Positions 42,790 to 56,563 of a stretch of 64,000 nt of DNA are shown here, one piece after another. The translations under genes and the position numbers were made by a program. Within the stretch, counting starts at the first letter, position 1. Each line of letters begins with the position of its first letter. The notes under the pieces were generated by a model that was given only the letters and a program-made list of their open reading frames with translations, made no database searches and was not told where the DNA came from. Source of the DNA: Golubevia sp. BC0850 (taxonomy: Eukaryota > Basidiomycota > Exobasidiomycetes > Golubeviales > Golubeviaceae); NCBI GenBank assembly GCA_012976225.1, contig JAAVVG010000004.1, positions 310,001 through 374,000 on the forward strand, in the 5' to 3' direction.

Positions 42790-45481
42790 CTAGGTGGTTT
42801 TGATGATCACTTGGATGATCTAGAATTTGAAGAAAAGGAGTGAATATGATTGTCTGTGTCGATTTGGACTGGGCGCTGCCGAATCCTTTTTGAAGAGACT
42901 TGAGAAGGGGAGACGAAGCGAGACGCGCTATCTAAATGTATTTCCATTCGACTGGGACCTGTTGAGAAGAGCACAAAGGGATTTGAGGGGGTATTCAGAT
43001 GTCTGGAGCAGAAGAAGGGGCGAAGGAGCATGATCGATCCACCGAGTCGTCACTCACCATTCCTTCAGCCTCAGTGGCGATGGCTAGGAATGCAGCCTTC
43101 GATAAATCGATAGAGTTGGTTGTGACACATGTGGGACAGCTGTCCTGTACCGTCGCTTTTACCTTCTTGGAGGAATCATCGGTTCTCCAGATCTCCACTT
43201 GTTTACCACAATGGGCTCCGTTGTCGTATTTGGCAGAGTTGAGGGCGATGAGCATGTCACTGTCAGAATGAACAGTTCCCTGAGAAGGATGAAACGGATT
43301 TGAGAGGAAAAAGAGGGTCAGCTTTCGATCCAAAGGGAGGTGGGAGGGGGTGAGAAGCAAGAGGAGCGCCGTCTCATCTTCACTTCTCAACATCGCCAGA
43401 TCCAAGTCCTCGACCAACATACTCACACTAATTTAATAGAATCGAAAAGATCGAAGAAAGGGAAGAAGGAGGCGGGAGAGTGGGAAATGGAAGGAAGAAG
43501 AAACACGGGTCAGAGCAGCCCTACGATTCTTCCCGTCTCTGCTTCCCCCTTTTCAAACTGACCAGTTTCCAGCAACTCCATTCTGTAGGAAAAAGGTAGC
43601 AAAGGCGTCTCCAAAGACGTTACCACCAGAGCTTGATGATCCAGAACTTGATCCAGTCGACTCGGCCTTCTTTGAGCTGGAAGTTGAGCTAGACTTGTGG
43701 TGGGTCTTGCTTTCGCTTGTAGAGGTTGGAGCTGAAGTAGAAGAGGTCTTTGCGTGGTGAGTTGAAGTAGCCTTTGGAACGGCAGAAGTAGTGGTCTGTG
43801 AAAGGGGAGAGGTCGAGCGAGACAAGGGTTTGAAAGGTCAGAATCAATGTGCTTTCGTCATCTCAAGCATCTCAAGCATCGAGAGTCACTTTTCTTGTAA
43901 GATCGAAGGCCGAGAAGAAGAACGAGAAGAGGACAGGGAGAGAAAGCGGGTTGGATCGAGACGGTCGGTGCACCACGACACGAACATCTTCAAGTCGCTC
44001 TTCCCGGTACCACTGTCTCCTCTCTCCCTCTTCTCTTTCTCTTCCCAAGGATTCCATTCCAGTGAAATACATCCCTTGTCAACCATCAAGGCCAAATTCC
44101 AGGTCGGAATAGGCGCGCGCGCTCCGTACTTCCCAAAACCAAAAGTCTTCGACTCAAGTAGACTCACCTCTTCTTCTTCTTCGCATTCCTCCTCGTCGAC
44201 ATCCTCCTCATCATCATCACAGTCTTCTTCATCGTCGTCACCAGATCCACCTGAACCTCCTGATCCTCCAGAGTTGTTTGATCCAGAGTTACCAGAGTTG
44301 TTAGATGAGGTGTCTACGTTCTTTTGAGAAGTCTTGACCGAGTTTGATGAACCAGAATTGTCGTTTGAGGAACTGTCATTGTTTGAAGAGGTAGTTGTTT
44401 CCTCTTCATCGTCGCAATCCTCTTCAGTTTCAACGGCAGCGGTCTTAGATGGAGAGCTGGTCTTCGAAGTTTTTGAAGCCTTAGAAGAAGTAGAACTAGC
44501 ACTAGAAGTCGAAGAGTGCTTGTGTTTCTTTGACGAAGATGAAGTAGAAGTTGGAGTTGCAGATGAAGTAGAGTTGTGATGGTGGTGCTTGGTAGAAGTT
44601 GAAGTTTCAGTTGCATTTCCAGAAGAAGTGATGGTAGAAGTAGCGTTGTGACCGTGGTGGGAAGAAGTTGAAGATGAGTTGTTATGATGAGCAGCACCAG
44701 TTGGAATGAATGATAAACCGGTTCTGGTCACTGATGGCTTCTCTTCACTTGAAGATGAATGGTGGTCGTGGGATGAAGAGGATGAGGACGAGTCCTTGTC
44801 ATCTGAACCACCTTTAAGAAGAGAGCTAACCGTGTCTTTGACTCCTTCTAGTAGACCACCTTTTGAACTTGAATCGTCGGATTTGGAATCATCTTTGGAG
44901 GAAGAATCGTCCTTTGAGCTTGAAGCATCGTTGGCGCTGCCATCGTCCTTTGAGCTTGCTTCCTCGTTCTTGGAACTGGAATCATCCTTTGATGGACTAT
45001 TGTCACTTGAGCTGTTATCGTTACTGCTGTCATTCTTAGAAGTTGATCCAGAGTTGTCCTTAGAGTCATTGGAGTCGTTGTAGGTGGTAGAAGTAGATTC
45101 CTGATCTTCTTCCTTGTTCTCCGATCCGTTGTCTCCAGATGAGTTGTTAGTAGATTCTTGAGTTGATTGATTATCACTTCCTGAGCTGGCATCAGTAGAT
45201 TGAGTTGAGTCGTCAGAAGAAGTCTTAGCGTCCGGTTGGGCGGTGGTAGCACCAGAACCACTTCCACTTCCTCCTGATTCTGAACGTCTTGAACCATTAG
45301 CAGATCTTCTTGAGATTCTACGTTGGTGAGAATGGATATGGTTATTGAAAGATGGGTGATGTTGACGTGATCCCATGTGGGCTACACCACCACCAGATTG
45401 CTGCTGTTGAGCGAGGGTTTGAATTGGGGAAGAGCCAAAGACGGCTAGGGATACAAGGAGTAAGTAGAAGAAACGAGTCAT
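42790..45481 (-). CDS. Secreted Ser/Asp-rich protein with C-terminal double-psi beta-barrel (RlpA/expansin-like)
   Basis: Likely exons are 45481-44168, 43795-about 43559, 43279-43058 and 42819-42790, about 600 residues. The N terminus (MTRFFYLLLVSLAVFGSSPI, then QTLA) is a clear signal peptide, followed by dibasic sites (QRRISRR) that Kex2 could cut. Residues 50-430 are low complexity: repeats of SSSKDD type, His/Ser tracts and acidic clusters such as DDDEEDCDDDEEDVDEEE. The C-terminal domain has DAFATFFLQNGVAGNW, GTVHSDSDMLIALNSAKYDN, HCGKQVEIW, DSCPTC and NSIDLSKAAFLAIA, the blocks of secreted basidiomycete DPBB proteins (riboflavin aldehyde-forming enzyme-like, barwin-like). The usual GACG before TVHSDSD reads GNW here, so one disulfide Cys seems absent. 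The exon 2/3 join needs a non-typical GTTTGA donor. A cell-wall role is inferred. Confidence 0.72.
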
Positions 45482-46763
45482 GATTGGATTGATTGAGAAT
45501 TGAGAAAGGGGGTTTGTTATTGAAGAAAGAGAAGGAGCAGAAGGAGAAGGGATTGGATGCGTGGGGATAGACTTGCTAAAGATATTGAGAAGATTGAACT
45601 TGAAGTACTGAAGATTCCTTGAAGATTTGAGTTAGATTGCACCAGTGCTGGATGAGAGAGAGAAAGAGAGGGGAGGAAAGAGGAAGGAAAAGGAGGGATG
45701 AGGGTGTGGAAAGAAAAGCAAGAGGTAAAGGAGGGTCGATTTGGATGAGTTGCAGCGTTGCAGGCGGTCACTCCGATGCCGTTTCAAAGATAGAAGTCAG
45801 CAATTCCTTCATTCAAAACCTGTTTTCTCCAATTTCAGTTCAATTTCAATTCAGATCAAGGTGACAAAGAGGCATACATAAGGCATGGGCAGAGAGGGGA
45901 CGTCTTTTCCCTTGAGCTTTCTCTATGAGGCTGTGTCCCCCAGCCGTCGTTTTGTCCTGCCCCTCCGTTTCTCTCTCTTCCTTCTCGAAGTTCTTGATCC
46001 AAAAGAGGCAGAACCTTTCTTTGTCAAGTTGATTCAAATTTCAGAGATGCTAGATTCCAACAAGTCCTCGGGTTGGAAGAGAGGTTCACCTTCCCAAAAC
46101 GGAAGGTCGAGTGTCTCTGTCCTCTGGTTTTAAGATCTGGAGGCGCATTTCCTCAGAAACTTGGCTTGGTAGACTTTCAACTTTTGAACTTTAAAGCGTC
46201 AATCGCTGGAGCTTGTGAAAGGAGCCATCATAAGGACTTGAGACGGAGTTTTGCCACCCACTGTCCTTTGTTCTGATTCCTTGTCACTTATACTTTCCTC
46301 GCTATACCAGCAATTTGTAGAAGATTCAAGAGCTCTATAGATCCAGTATCCGAGGAAAATACTAGCTCGACGCCTACTCAGAAGGTAAAGGCGACAAGGG
46401 TAGAGGTATAGACTTCTTTTGTAAATTGCCTCTGTCAGTCTGTCTCTACTAATCATTTTTTTTGCATAACCCTTTTTTCTAGTCTTTGCGAAACATTGAT
46501 TATCAGAAGATACATAGCATTTCATCAAGGTGTGCCAATCGGGCTCATTCGTTTCAGTCACTTCGAAGATTCTTCCAGCATCCAGCAGGATCAAGGCACA
46601 CACAACCAAACGGAAGGTAAGCCTAAAGAAACTTCAAGCAAGGAGATTCATGCAAGAAAGAAAGAGAAAAGATTGGGTAAAGTACAAGTATCAAAACATG
46701 CGCGGTAAATGAAGGTAAAGAGTACAAAAGAGAGAAGAGAAATCAAGAGAAGTAGAAAACCTT
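45482..46763. other. Intergenic between the secreted DPBB gene and H2A
   Basis: No gene is well supported. The left part is the promoter of the secreted-protein gene, with GA-rich sequence at 45640-45720. On the minus strand, 46199-46640 holds an open frame with a hydrophobic start (LVVCALILLDAG) and several Cys, preceded by a TTTAG acceptor. No start exon could be found, so I do not call it a gene. Confidence 0.4.
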
Positions 46764-47283
46764 TTAGACTTCTTGAGAAGACTTCTTGGTAGGCTTTCCA
46801 CTCTTGGCTGGTAGAAGTTCGGATTGAATGAAAGGTAAGACTCCTCCTTGAGAGATGGTAACTCCACCGAGTAGCTTGTTTAACTCTTCATCGTTACGGA
46901 TGGCTAGTTGCAAGTGACGAGGAATGATACGAGACTTCTTGTTGTCACGAGCAGCGTTACCGGCCAATTCTAGGATTTCAGCAGCTAGGTACTCTAGGAC
47001 GGCGGCAAGGTAGACTGGTGGTGGTAGAGAGGGAGTCGAGAGTTGAAGGTTAGAATCGACGCGTTGAAGACGAAGTGAGTGATGGAGAAGTGAAATGAAA
47101 TATAGAAAGAAGGAAAGACTCACCTGGAGCTCCAGCACCAACACGTTGAGCGTAGTTTCCCTTTCTGAGGAGACGGTGGATACGTCCAACTGGGAATTGA
47201 AGTCCAGCCTTGGCAGAACGAGATTGAGACTTGGAAGTGGAAGCATCACCGGCCTTTCCTCCTGATTTACCTCCTGAAGACAT
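46764..47283 (-). CDS. Histone H2A with C-terminal SQE motif (H2A.X-like)
   Basis: This is a core histone. Exons are 47283-47124 and 47014-46764, giving 136 residues. The N-terminal tail is [20 protein letters not shown], then [20 protein letters not shown] and [20 protein letters not shown]. The acidic-patch region has [20 protein letters not shown] and [20 protein letters not shown]. It ends KKSSQEV, an SQ-E-hydrophobic motif, the site phosphorylated by ATM/ATR kinases in yeast H2A and H2A.X. So canonical and damage-signalling roles are probably joined in one gene, as in other fungi. The intron implies ordinary polyadenylated mRNA. A second intron in the 5' UTR (GTAAGT donor near 47400) is likely. 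It is paired divergently with H2B. Confidence 0.97.
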
Positions 47284-48031
47284 TGTTGATTGAGTGTTTG
47301 GGTTGTGGTTGGGTTTCTGGAGAGAGGGAGAGAGAGGCGGAAGGTGGGTTAGAAACAACGAACACACCAAGGTAGACTGCTCGAGATGATTGAAAAACTT
47401 ACTGTGAGTTGGTTTTTGAAAGAAGAAGAGGATAGCTTGAAGCAAAAAGAGAATTGGTTAGGGGGGAAGTGGAACATGAATTCGAGAGGCTGCCTTTTTG
47501 ACCTTTGACGACGCGTCTCGAAACTGGATGATGATGCATTTAAGCTGAATGATGCATTTATGACGCATTTATAATTCCGTCATCTTTTTCCTGGCTCTTC
47601 GAAAATTATCAGAAGTTGCTCACCGATACAGTGTGGGTATTGGACAAAAATCAAAATGGGAAAAGAGAACATTTTGAGATTGCAGAAAAATAGAAGTGAG
47701 TGTCCTTTGTGAGCCTCTCCCAAGAAGGTCCCTCCTTGACAAACGTCTCCTCCCAAATCCTCCAATCAAACCTGGTATTTCTTCTGGCATATAATTTTTG
47801 GCCCTTTTTCCAAAGTCTCAGACCATTCTGAGCTACTTTGATTGTGTATCAAATGCGTCATCAGTTTTTAATATCGTCATCCAGTTTCCAAGACGCGACG
47901 AACGCGCCTCGAAAGTATAAATCCTCGACTCGCTTTCCAACTTCACCAGACTCCCCCCAAACCTCATCTTTTTTCAACGCTTCAACCTTAACTCCAACCA
48001 ACCCTTTCTAACTCTTTTAACTTTATTCATA
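47284..48031. promoter_or_regulatory. Shared H2A/H2B promoter with mirror-image elements
   Basis: Two elements occur once on each side in opposite orientation. Element A is CATCCAGTTTCCAAGACGCG at 47878-47897 facing H2B; its near copy, CATCCAGTTTCGAGACGCG on the minus strand, is at 47530-47512 facing H2A. Element B, AAATGCGTCA, is at 47851-47860 on plus and, exactly, at 47570-47561 on minus. The order is A', B', then about 280 bp, then B, A. A TATAAAT lies at 47916-47922, just after A on the H2B side. This layout suggests coordinated S-phase control of both genes. The binding factors are unknown to me. Confidence 0.75.
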
Positions 48032-48666
48032 ATGGCCCCAGTGAGTATTCCAAACATTGCCTCTTTCACACTTCCTTCTCTTCGCAACCCTTACTCATTC
48101 AACGCGTCTCTTCCTTATTCATCTTTCTCTCTCTCAGAAATCCGCTGCTGAAAAGAAACCTGCTTCCGTCGCCGGAAAAGCCCCAGCCTCTTCTGCTGGA
48201 AAAGCCCCAGCTGCCGCTAAGAAGTCTACTGCTAAGGCTCCAGCTAAGGCTGCCGGTGAAAAAAAGAAGCCAAAGAAGGCCAGAAAGGAAACATACTCTA
48301 CCTATGTTTACCGTGTGCTCAAGCAAGTCCACCCAGACACTGGTATCTCCAACAAGGCCATGGCCAGTGAGTGTCTCGACGCGACTTCGTTCTCTCCTCT
48401 TGTCCTCGCGTCTTGGTTGGATCTCTTTGACTAACCTCATCCCCTCTCCTCCTTCCCTCTTTTCTTCAGTCCTAAACTCTTTCGTTCAAGATATCTTCGA
48501 GAGAATCGCCAGTGAAGCCTCCAAGCTAGCTCAATACAACAAGAAGTCCACCATCTCTTCTCGTGAAATTCAAACTGCCGTCAGACTTATCTTGCCGGGA
48601 GAGCTCAGCAAGCATGCCATCAGTGAAGGAACCAAGTCTGTCACCAAATACTCTTCCTCCAAGTAA
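48032..48666 (+). CDS. Histone H2B
   Basis: This is a core histone of 144 residues. Exons are 48032-48040 (only ATG GCC CCA), 48138-48366 and 48470-48666. The tail is Lys/Ala/Ser-rich with [20 protein letters not shown]. The fold starts [20 protein letters not shown], then [20 protein letters not shown] and [20 protein letters not shown]. It ends [20 protein letters not shown], then [14 protein letters not shown], containing the Lys targeted by Bre1-type ubiquitination in the family (VTKYSS). A TATA box lies about 110 bp upstream of the start codon. The intron directly after the third codon is unusual for a histone gene. Confidence 0.97.
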
Positions 48667-49048
48667 ACCTGGTCGCTTTCTCTGTCTCTATCTTTACCCG
48701 GTTCTTGTTTGGTCTATACTTTTATCCTCTTCATTATCCCTTGTATTCGCAAATTTCTACACACTTGTGATTTCCTTGTAATTCTATCTTTGCTGCTCAT
48801 CTTTGACCATTGCTTGAGTTTGAGTTCGACTTAAGTACATGGAGAGTTGCTTTGGGACTTGGGTTCGCCTTCGACGATTTGGATTCGCGAGGATTCCAAA
48901 GCGTCAGTGAGATCGTCAATCTGTCAGTGGCGCTGCAAGAAGAGGTCAGCCTGTCACTTGGCAGACATGCTCAACTGATATAGAAATGCAGATTGAAAGG
49001 AACTTCAGCAAGAAGGGAACATCACATCGCCTCCTCTTGAATCTTGAT
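48667..49048. other. Intergenic, convergent 3' ends
   Basis: These 380 bases lie between the stop codons of H2B and the ICT1-like gene. No stem-loop of the animal replication-dependent histone type is evident, as expected for fungi. Nothing else is supported. Confidence 0.5.
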
Positions 49049-50039
49049 CTACCAACCCAGATCCCCCTTCCCACCTTTCCTCCCACTCTTGACTCCACCT
49101 CTCCTTTCCTTTATCCTCCTAATTTTCCTTTCTTCCTTTTTCTTCAGTCCTTGCACTTTCGAGCTCTGTTTCTCTTGTTCAATCGGGTCCGTCCCTTTCG
49201 AGGGCAGAGAATCAGAAGAGATCGACAAGATGTGTTCAGAGAGCTTTGAGAGTGCGTCTTCTAGGTTTTGATCTTTCGATCTTGATCTCATCGAAGATAT
49301 CTGGATTGTATTTGAGGATGTGATGTAGTATTGCTGAGAAGGTAGACATGAGAAAGTAGTTCAGTCTTTGAAAAATAGCAGCCATTCATCCTCTTCTTTA
49401 AAGGTCAACAAAGCACTTGAACCTCAGAAGTATACTCACAGATTTGTCAATCAACCTCATTCCAACGTTCCAAAGTAACCAACCCGATTGATGTCCAATC
49501 TCTTCCGTCTCTTCTTCTCCATTGATTCTACCTCTGTTCCAACCTTTCCCTGTCGACATGGCGTCACTCAGATCTAGCTTGATTAAAGCCTTTGTATTCA
49601 ACTTGTTCACATTTTGACCTCCTGGACCCGAAGATCTTGAGAAAGAGATCTCGCAAGCCGATTTCGAAAGTTTCTTCGTTTTGAACCAAGAGACCCATTC
49701 AGCTCTTTCCTTGATCTGGTCAGGTATCTCAGTCTCCCAACCTAGTTTTCGAGAGGTTTCAGTGAAATTTGAAGATGTAATTGGCAGAGAAGCGGATGAT
49801 GAAGAGGTAGAATAATCGGAAGGAGTAGAGCCTGTGATAAGAGAGGGGGACCTAGGTGCAGTAGAGGCTCGGATTGGATGCTGATTCCTGGATATTGAGA
49901 TTAAAGTTCGAACTGAAGAATAGCTACTATTCATGAATCGTAGGGCTTGACGCTTTGAAAGGTGAGGGAGAAGAGCAGATCGTCTTGGGCGGAGAGAACG
50001 AAGCTCTGCTGGCTTTGGAACAACCAACCATCTCACCAT
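49049..50039 (-). CDS. Mitochondrial peptidyl-tRNA hydrolase/ribosome rescue factor, ICT1 (Pth4)-like
   Basis: Exons are 50039-49440 and 49333-49049, joined in frame: 294 residues. Ribosome rescue factors of this class free peptides from stalled mitochondrial ribosomes. The catalytic GGQ lies in FSRSSGPGGQNVNKLNTKAL. The second exon has YYITSSNTIQISSMRSRSKD and QNLEDALSKL, the S-x-x-x-RSQ-x-N block of the family. A Lys/Arg-rich tail (KKKEERKIRRIKERRGGVKS) closes the protein, like the basic tail that reads the empty mRNA channel in ICT1/ArfB. No stop-codon recognition domain is present. The first 60 residues are Arg/Ser-rich and could be a targeting peptide. An ATG at 49934 is an alternative start. 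It is divergent from SEC23, 190 bp apart. Confidence 0.82.
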
Positions 50040-50229
50040 CCTGCTTCAAGTTTCTAATCCGTCTCATTCAAAGGAATCCTAAAAATCAGAGAAAAATCAG
50101 AGGTCATTGGATCAATCAACATCTCATCAATCCACTCCAATTTGAACCAACTCTCTAGGACTGCTCTGCTTCTAGCTCTAATCTATCCCACCACCTTCCT
50201 ACCCTCCTGCTACTCCCTTTCCATTCGCG

Positions 50230-53508
<3,279 letters not shown>

Positions 53509-54091
53509 AGGAGTTGGTAAATGTTCAGTATATCTTATGGCGATCCACTCAAAGTCTACGTGGCTGTAGAATTAAATGAGAAGAGGTTTAAAGTTGAAAA
53601 AGACGTTGACTTTAGAATTGCTGGTCTTGTCTGTTTCTTGCTTCCCAAACTCTCTGTCCAACCCCCATTACCGTTGTTACTCTTTCTCTTGTATCTCGAC
53701 TCTGCTTTTGTTATCTTTCTCTCTTTTTTTCTCAAAAATGAATTCAAAGTCTACAAACGTGCTGTGAATAAGAGTTTGGCCTTTGGTGGAAAGACTTGAA
53801 TCCGTCTCCTTCCTCCTCTGCACAATTGAAGCTGTGGAATGACTACTTTTTTCAAGGGTATGGTACGCATCAAACAGATCTCTGTCTACAAGCTGTTGCC
53901 TTCAAATTGAGTAGGTGTGATTTGAAAGTGTCGATTAGAATCTTTGTTGCCGTTTCTTCCTCCGGTTGATCCGGGGACGTTTTATAAGAACTTCTCCTCA
54001 AACTTCTTCCTTCTTTCGTTTCCCCCTCTCCCTCTTCCTCTTCTTCTTCCACCTCTATTCTGATTCAAATACAACAATCAACTGAACGACG
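53509..54091. other. Intergenic between SEC23 and the thiolase gene
   Basis: The region holds the SEC23 3' UTR and the thiolase promoter. The frame at 53521-53799 has no family features. No RNA gene or repeat is seen. Confidence 0.5.
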
Positions 54092-56133
54092 ATGGCCTCC
54101 AGAATCTCACAAATCTCTCAACATCTCGATCCAAGAACTTGGTCTAAAGGTTTGGCTCAAGCCAAAGTGAAAGGTGCTGATGACGTCGTCATTATCAGCT
54201 ATGGAAGAACTCCCTACTGTAAGGCAAAGAAGGGTGGTTTAAAAGATGCTTCGTGAGTCTCAGGAAGAAGAGAGAGAGGAGAGGGGAGAATCAATGTAAC
54301 AGCGAGGGGAATGAGGGAAATCAAGGCAGCCTCAGTTATAGCTCTTTCTCCCCAAGGCGCACTCATTTATCTCATTAGAGACGTTCAGCTAAAGCTTTTC
54401 TTCCATCTGATCTGCATCTTCCGATATTCTCCTTCGCAGCTTTGATCAATTGGTGAGTTGCAACTCTCCTCATGCCCACACCCTCTCTTACCCTTGCATC
54501 ATTCCCCCAAAGTTCTTTCTCAAACCTTTGCCTACTTTTTCAACTCCCCCGCAGTGTCTCGAAACCTTCCGTGGAATTCTTGCCAAGTCAGGTATCGATC
54601 CTTCCCTAGTTCAAGAGGTCGCAGTTGGTAATTGCCGTGAGTCTTCTTCCCTCGGCTCACAATGCTCCTTCAAGGCTCCTCTAACTTCTACCGCTTCTTC
54701 ACTTCTACTTCACCTCTCAGGTAACGTCGACAACGCTTACGACATCCGTGCCGCAGCTCTCGCAGCTGGTCTGCCCAATACCTCTCCAACTTTGGTTGTC
54801 AACCGTTTTTGTTCCTCTGGTTTGATGGCTGTCCGTGAGGTCGCCAATCAGATTCAAGCTGGAGAAATCGATTGTGGTGAGCTGATGAAATTGAGAAAAG
54901 ACGTCAATCCTCCCTCTAGCTTCGAGCTCTTATTTACTGGTCTTACTCTTTCTTCGTCTCTAATCAGGCCTTGCTGCTGGAGTCGAACACATGTCAAGTC
55001 ACCCAAGCCGTGAATTCCAGTTCTCTCCAGAAATCATGAAATCTGTAAGTCTGGGAGGAACAGGTCGAGAGATGCTGCCGGCTAAGAAAAGGAGACACTT
55101 TATCCTGACGTCTGATCCTTTCATTATTTTCCTTTCTTCTCTCCCACCTTCTCAGAACCAAGAAGCTGCTGACTGTGTCATGCCAATGGGATGGACCTCC
55201 GAAAACGTAGCCAAAGATTTCGGAATCCCTCGTTCGAAGATGGACGCTTTCGCAGCCCGCTCTCATCAAAGAGCAGCAGCAGCTCAAAAAGCTGGAAAGT
55301 TCGATGCAGAAATTTTCCCAGTTACAGTTCCAAGCAAAGGATTAGATGGAAATGCAGTACAGAAAACTATTAGAGAAGACGACGGAGTTAGAGGTAGTTC
55401 AACAGAAGAAGGACTTTCAAAGATCAAGCCTGCTTTCCCTCAATGGGAACCTGCTCAAACTACAGGTGGAAATGCTTCTCAAGTCACTGATGGTGGAGCT
55501 GCAGTTCTTTTGATGAGAAGAAGTAAAGCTGAGGCTTTGGGACTAAAAATCCTTGGGAAATACGTCGCTACAGCTGTTTGTGGATTAGAACCAAGAATTA
55601 TGGGAATCGGTCCTTCTTTGGCTATTCCAAAGGTTTTGGAACTTACTGGAATTAAACAAAGTGAAGTTGATTTGTTTGAGATTAATGAGGTGAGTAAAGA
55701 GTAGTAGGGATGAGCGAATCGCTGTCATCTATCGCTAATGCTTTTGAAATTCTCTTTCAAACTTCATTCTTCAATAGGCTTTCGCTTCGATGGCAGTCTA
55801 CTGCGAAGAGAAGTTAGGAATCAACCCTGATCAACTCAACGTTAATGGTGGTGCTTGTGCCATTGGTCACCCTCTTGGATCTGTGAGTTCAGAAATATGA
55901 TGGAACTTGAAGACCCCATTCAGAGTAGCCGACTACTTGCGATACAGAAGTGATAAGGTATTCTTAAGGGACTGACCTATCTTTTTCCGTTCTATTTCAA
56001 ACCTATTTAGACTGGAGCTCGTCTGGTCTGCACTGTTATGGCAGAGTTAGAGCGCCGTCAGCAGTCAGTCGGTGTCGTCTCAATGTGTATCGGTCTAGGT
56101 ATGGGGGCTGCTGGAATCGTCATCAGGGAGTAG
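54092..56133 (+). CDS. Peroxisomal 3-ketoacyl-CoA thiolase (acetyl-CoA C-acyltransferase)
   Basis: This enzyme catalyses the last step of peroxisomal beta-oxidation, splitting 3-ketoacyl-CoA with CoA. Exons are 54092-54252, 54440-54452, 54555-54636, 54721-54876, 54968-55044, 55156-55689, 55778-55882 and 56011-56133, giving 416 residues. Residues 4-12, RISQISQHL, fit the PTS2 consensus exactly. The nucleophile Cys is in VVNRFCSSGLMA (about residue 116). The C-terminal motifs are GGACAIGHPLG and CIGLGMGAAG, each carrying an expected catalytic residue (His, Cys). MPMGWTSENVAKDFGI and GGNASQVTDGGAAVLLM are standard family blocks. Exon 2 is only 13 bases. A mitochondrial thiolase is less likely given the PTS2. 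Confidence 0.95.
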
Positions 56134-56563
56134 GTCGAGATTTCAGAACTTGGAGGTTTCAGGTGGCACTCTCTGATCGGGTTACTTGAAATGGGTGGGG
56201 AGTAGCCGAGTAAGTGTGAAGTGCTTAGATTCTTCTGGCTGTCTCCCTCCTTCTAGATTTGTACATTTGCCTTTGATAAGAACTCGAATTTAAATCACGA
56301 TGCTTGATGATTCAGTAAGTATTGGTTTTGTTTCTCGTTTGCCCCTCGACGAATCGACGTCCGTGGACTGCTTGCGTTTGAAAAGATTCCAAGGATGACG
56401 AGCGATGAGACCTTTCTTTCTGGAAACTTTCAACTTTGAATCTAAAACAGAATCAGAAAAGGTGCTGATGAGATCCCGCAGCCTACAAGTACGTACTTGT
56501 AAGTCGTGTTCTGTGTTGGCAACTTCCTTCCCACCAAAACTCGAACACAACGCTCATCAAGTA
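56134..56563. other. Intergenic between the thiolase and TDP1 genes
   Basis: The frame running into TDP1 extends upstream to 56405 and would add 53 residues, but the ATG at 56564 starts a natural acidic N terminus (MDSDDDEIQF). The rest holds 3' UTR and promoter sequence. Confidence 0.45.

Noticed and set aside
43886-44167. Read-through extension of the first exon of the secreted DPBB gene
   Set aside because: A clear GTGAGT donor follows the acidic block, and the DPBB domain lies in downstream exons. The read-through frame shows no DPBB features.
44314-45297. Leu/Thr-rich and Glu/Leu-rich frames overlapping the secreted protein
   Set aside because: They are out-of-frame translations of the Ser/Asp codon repeats.
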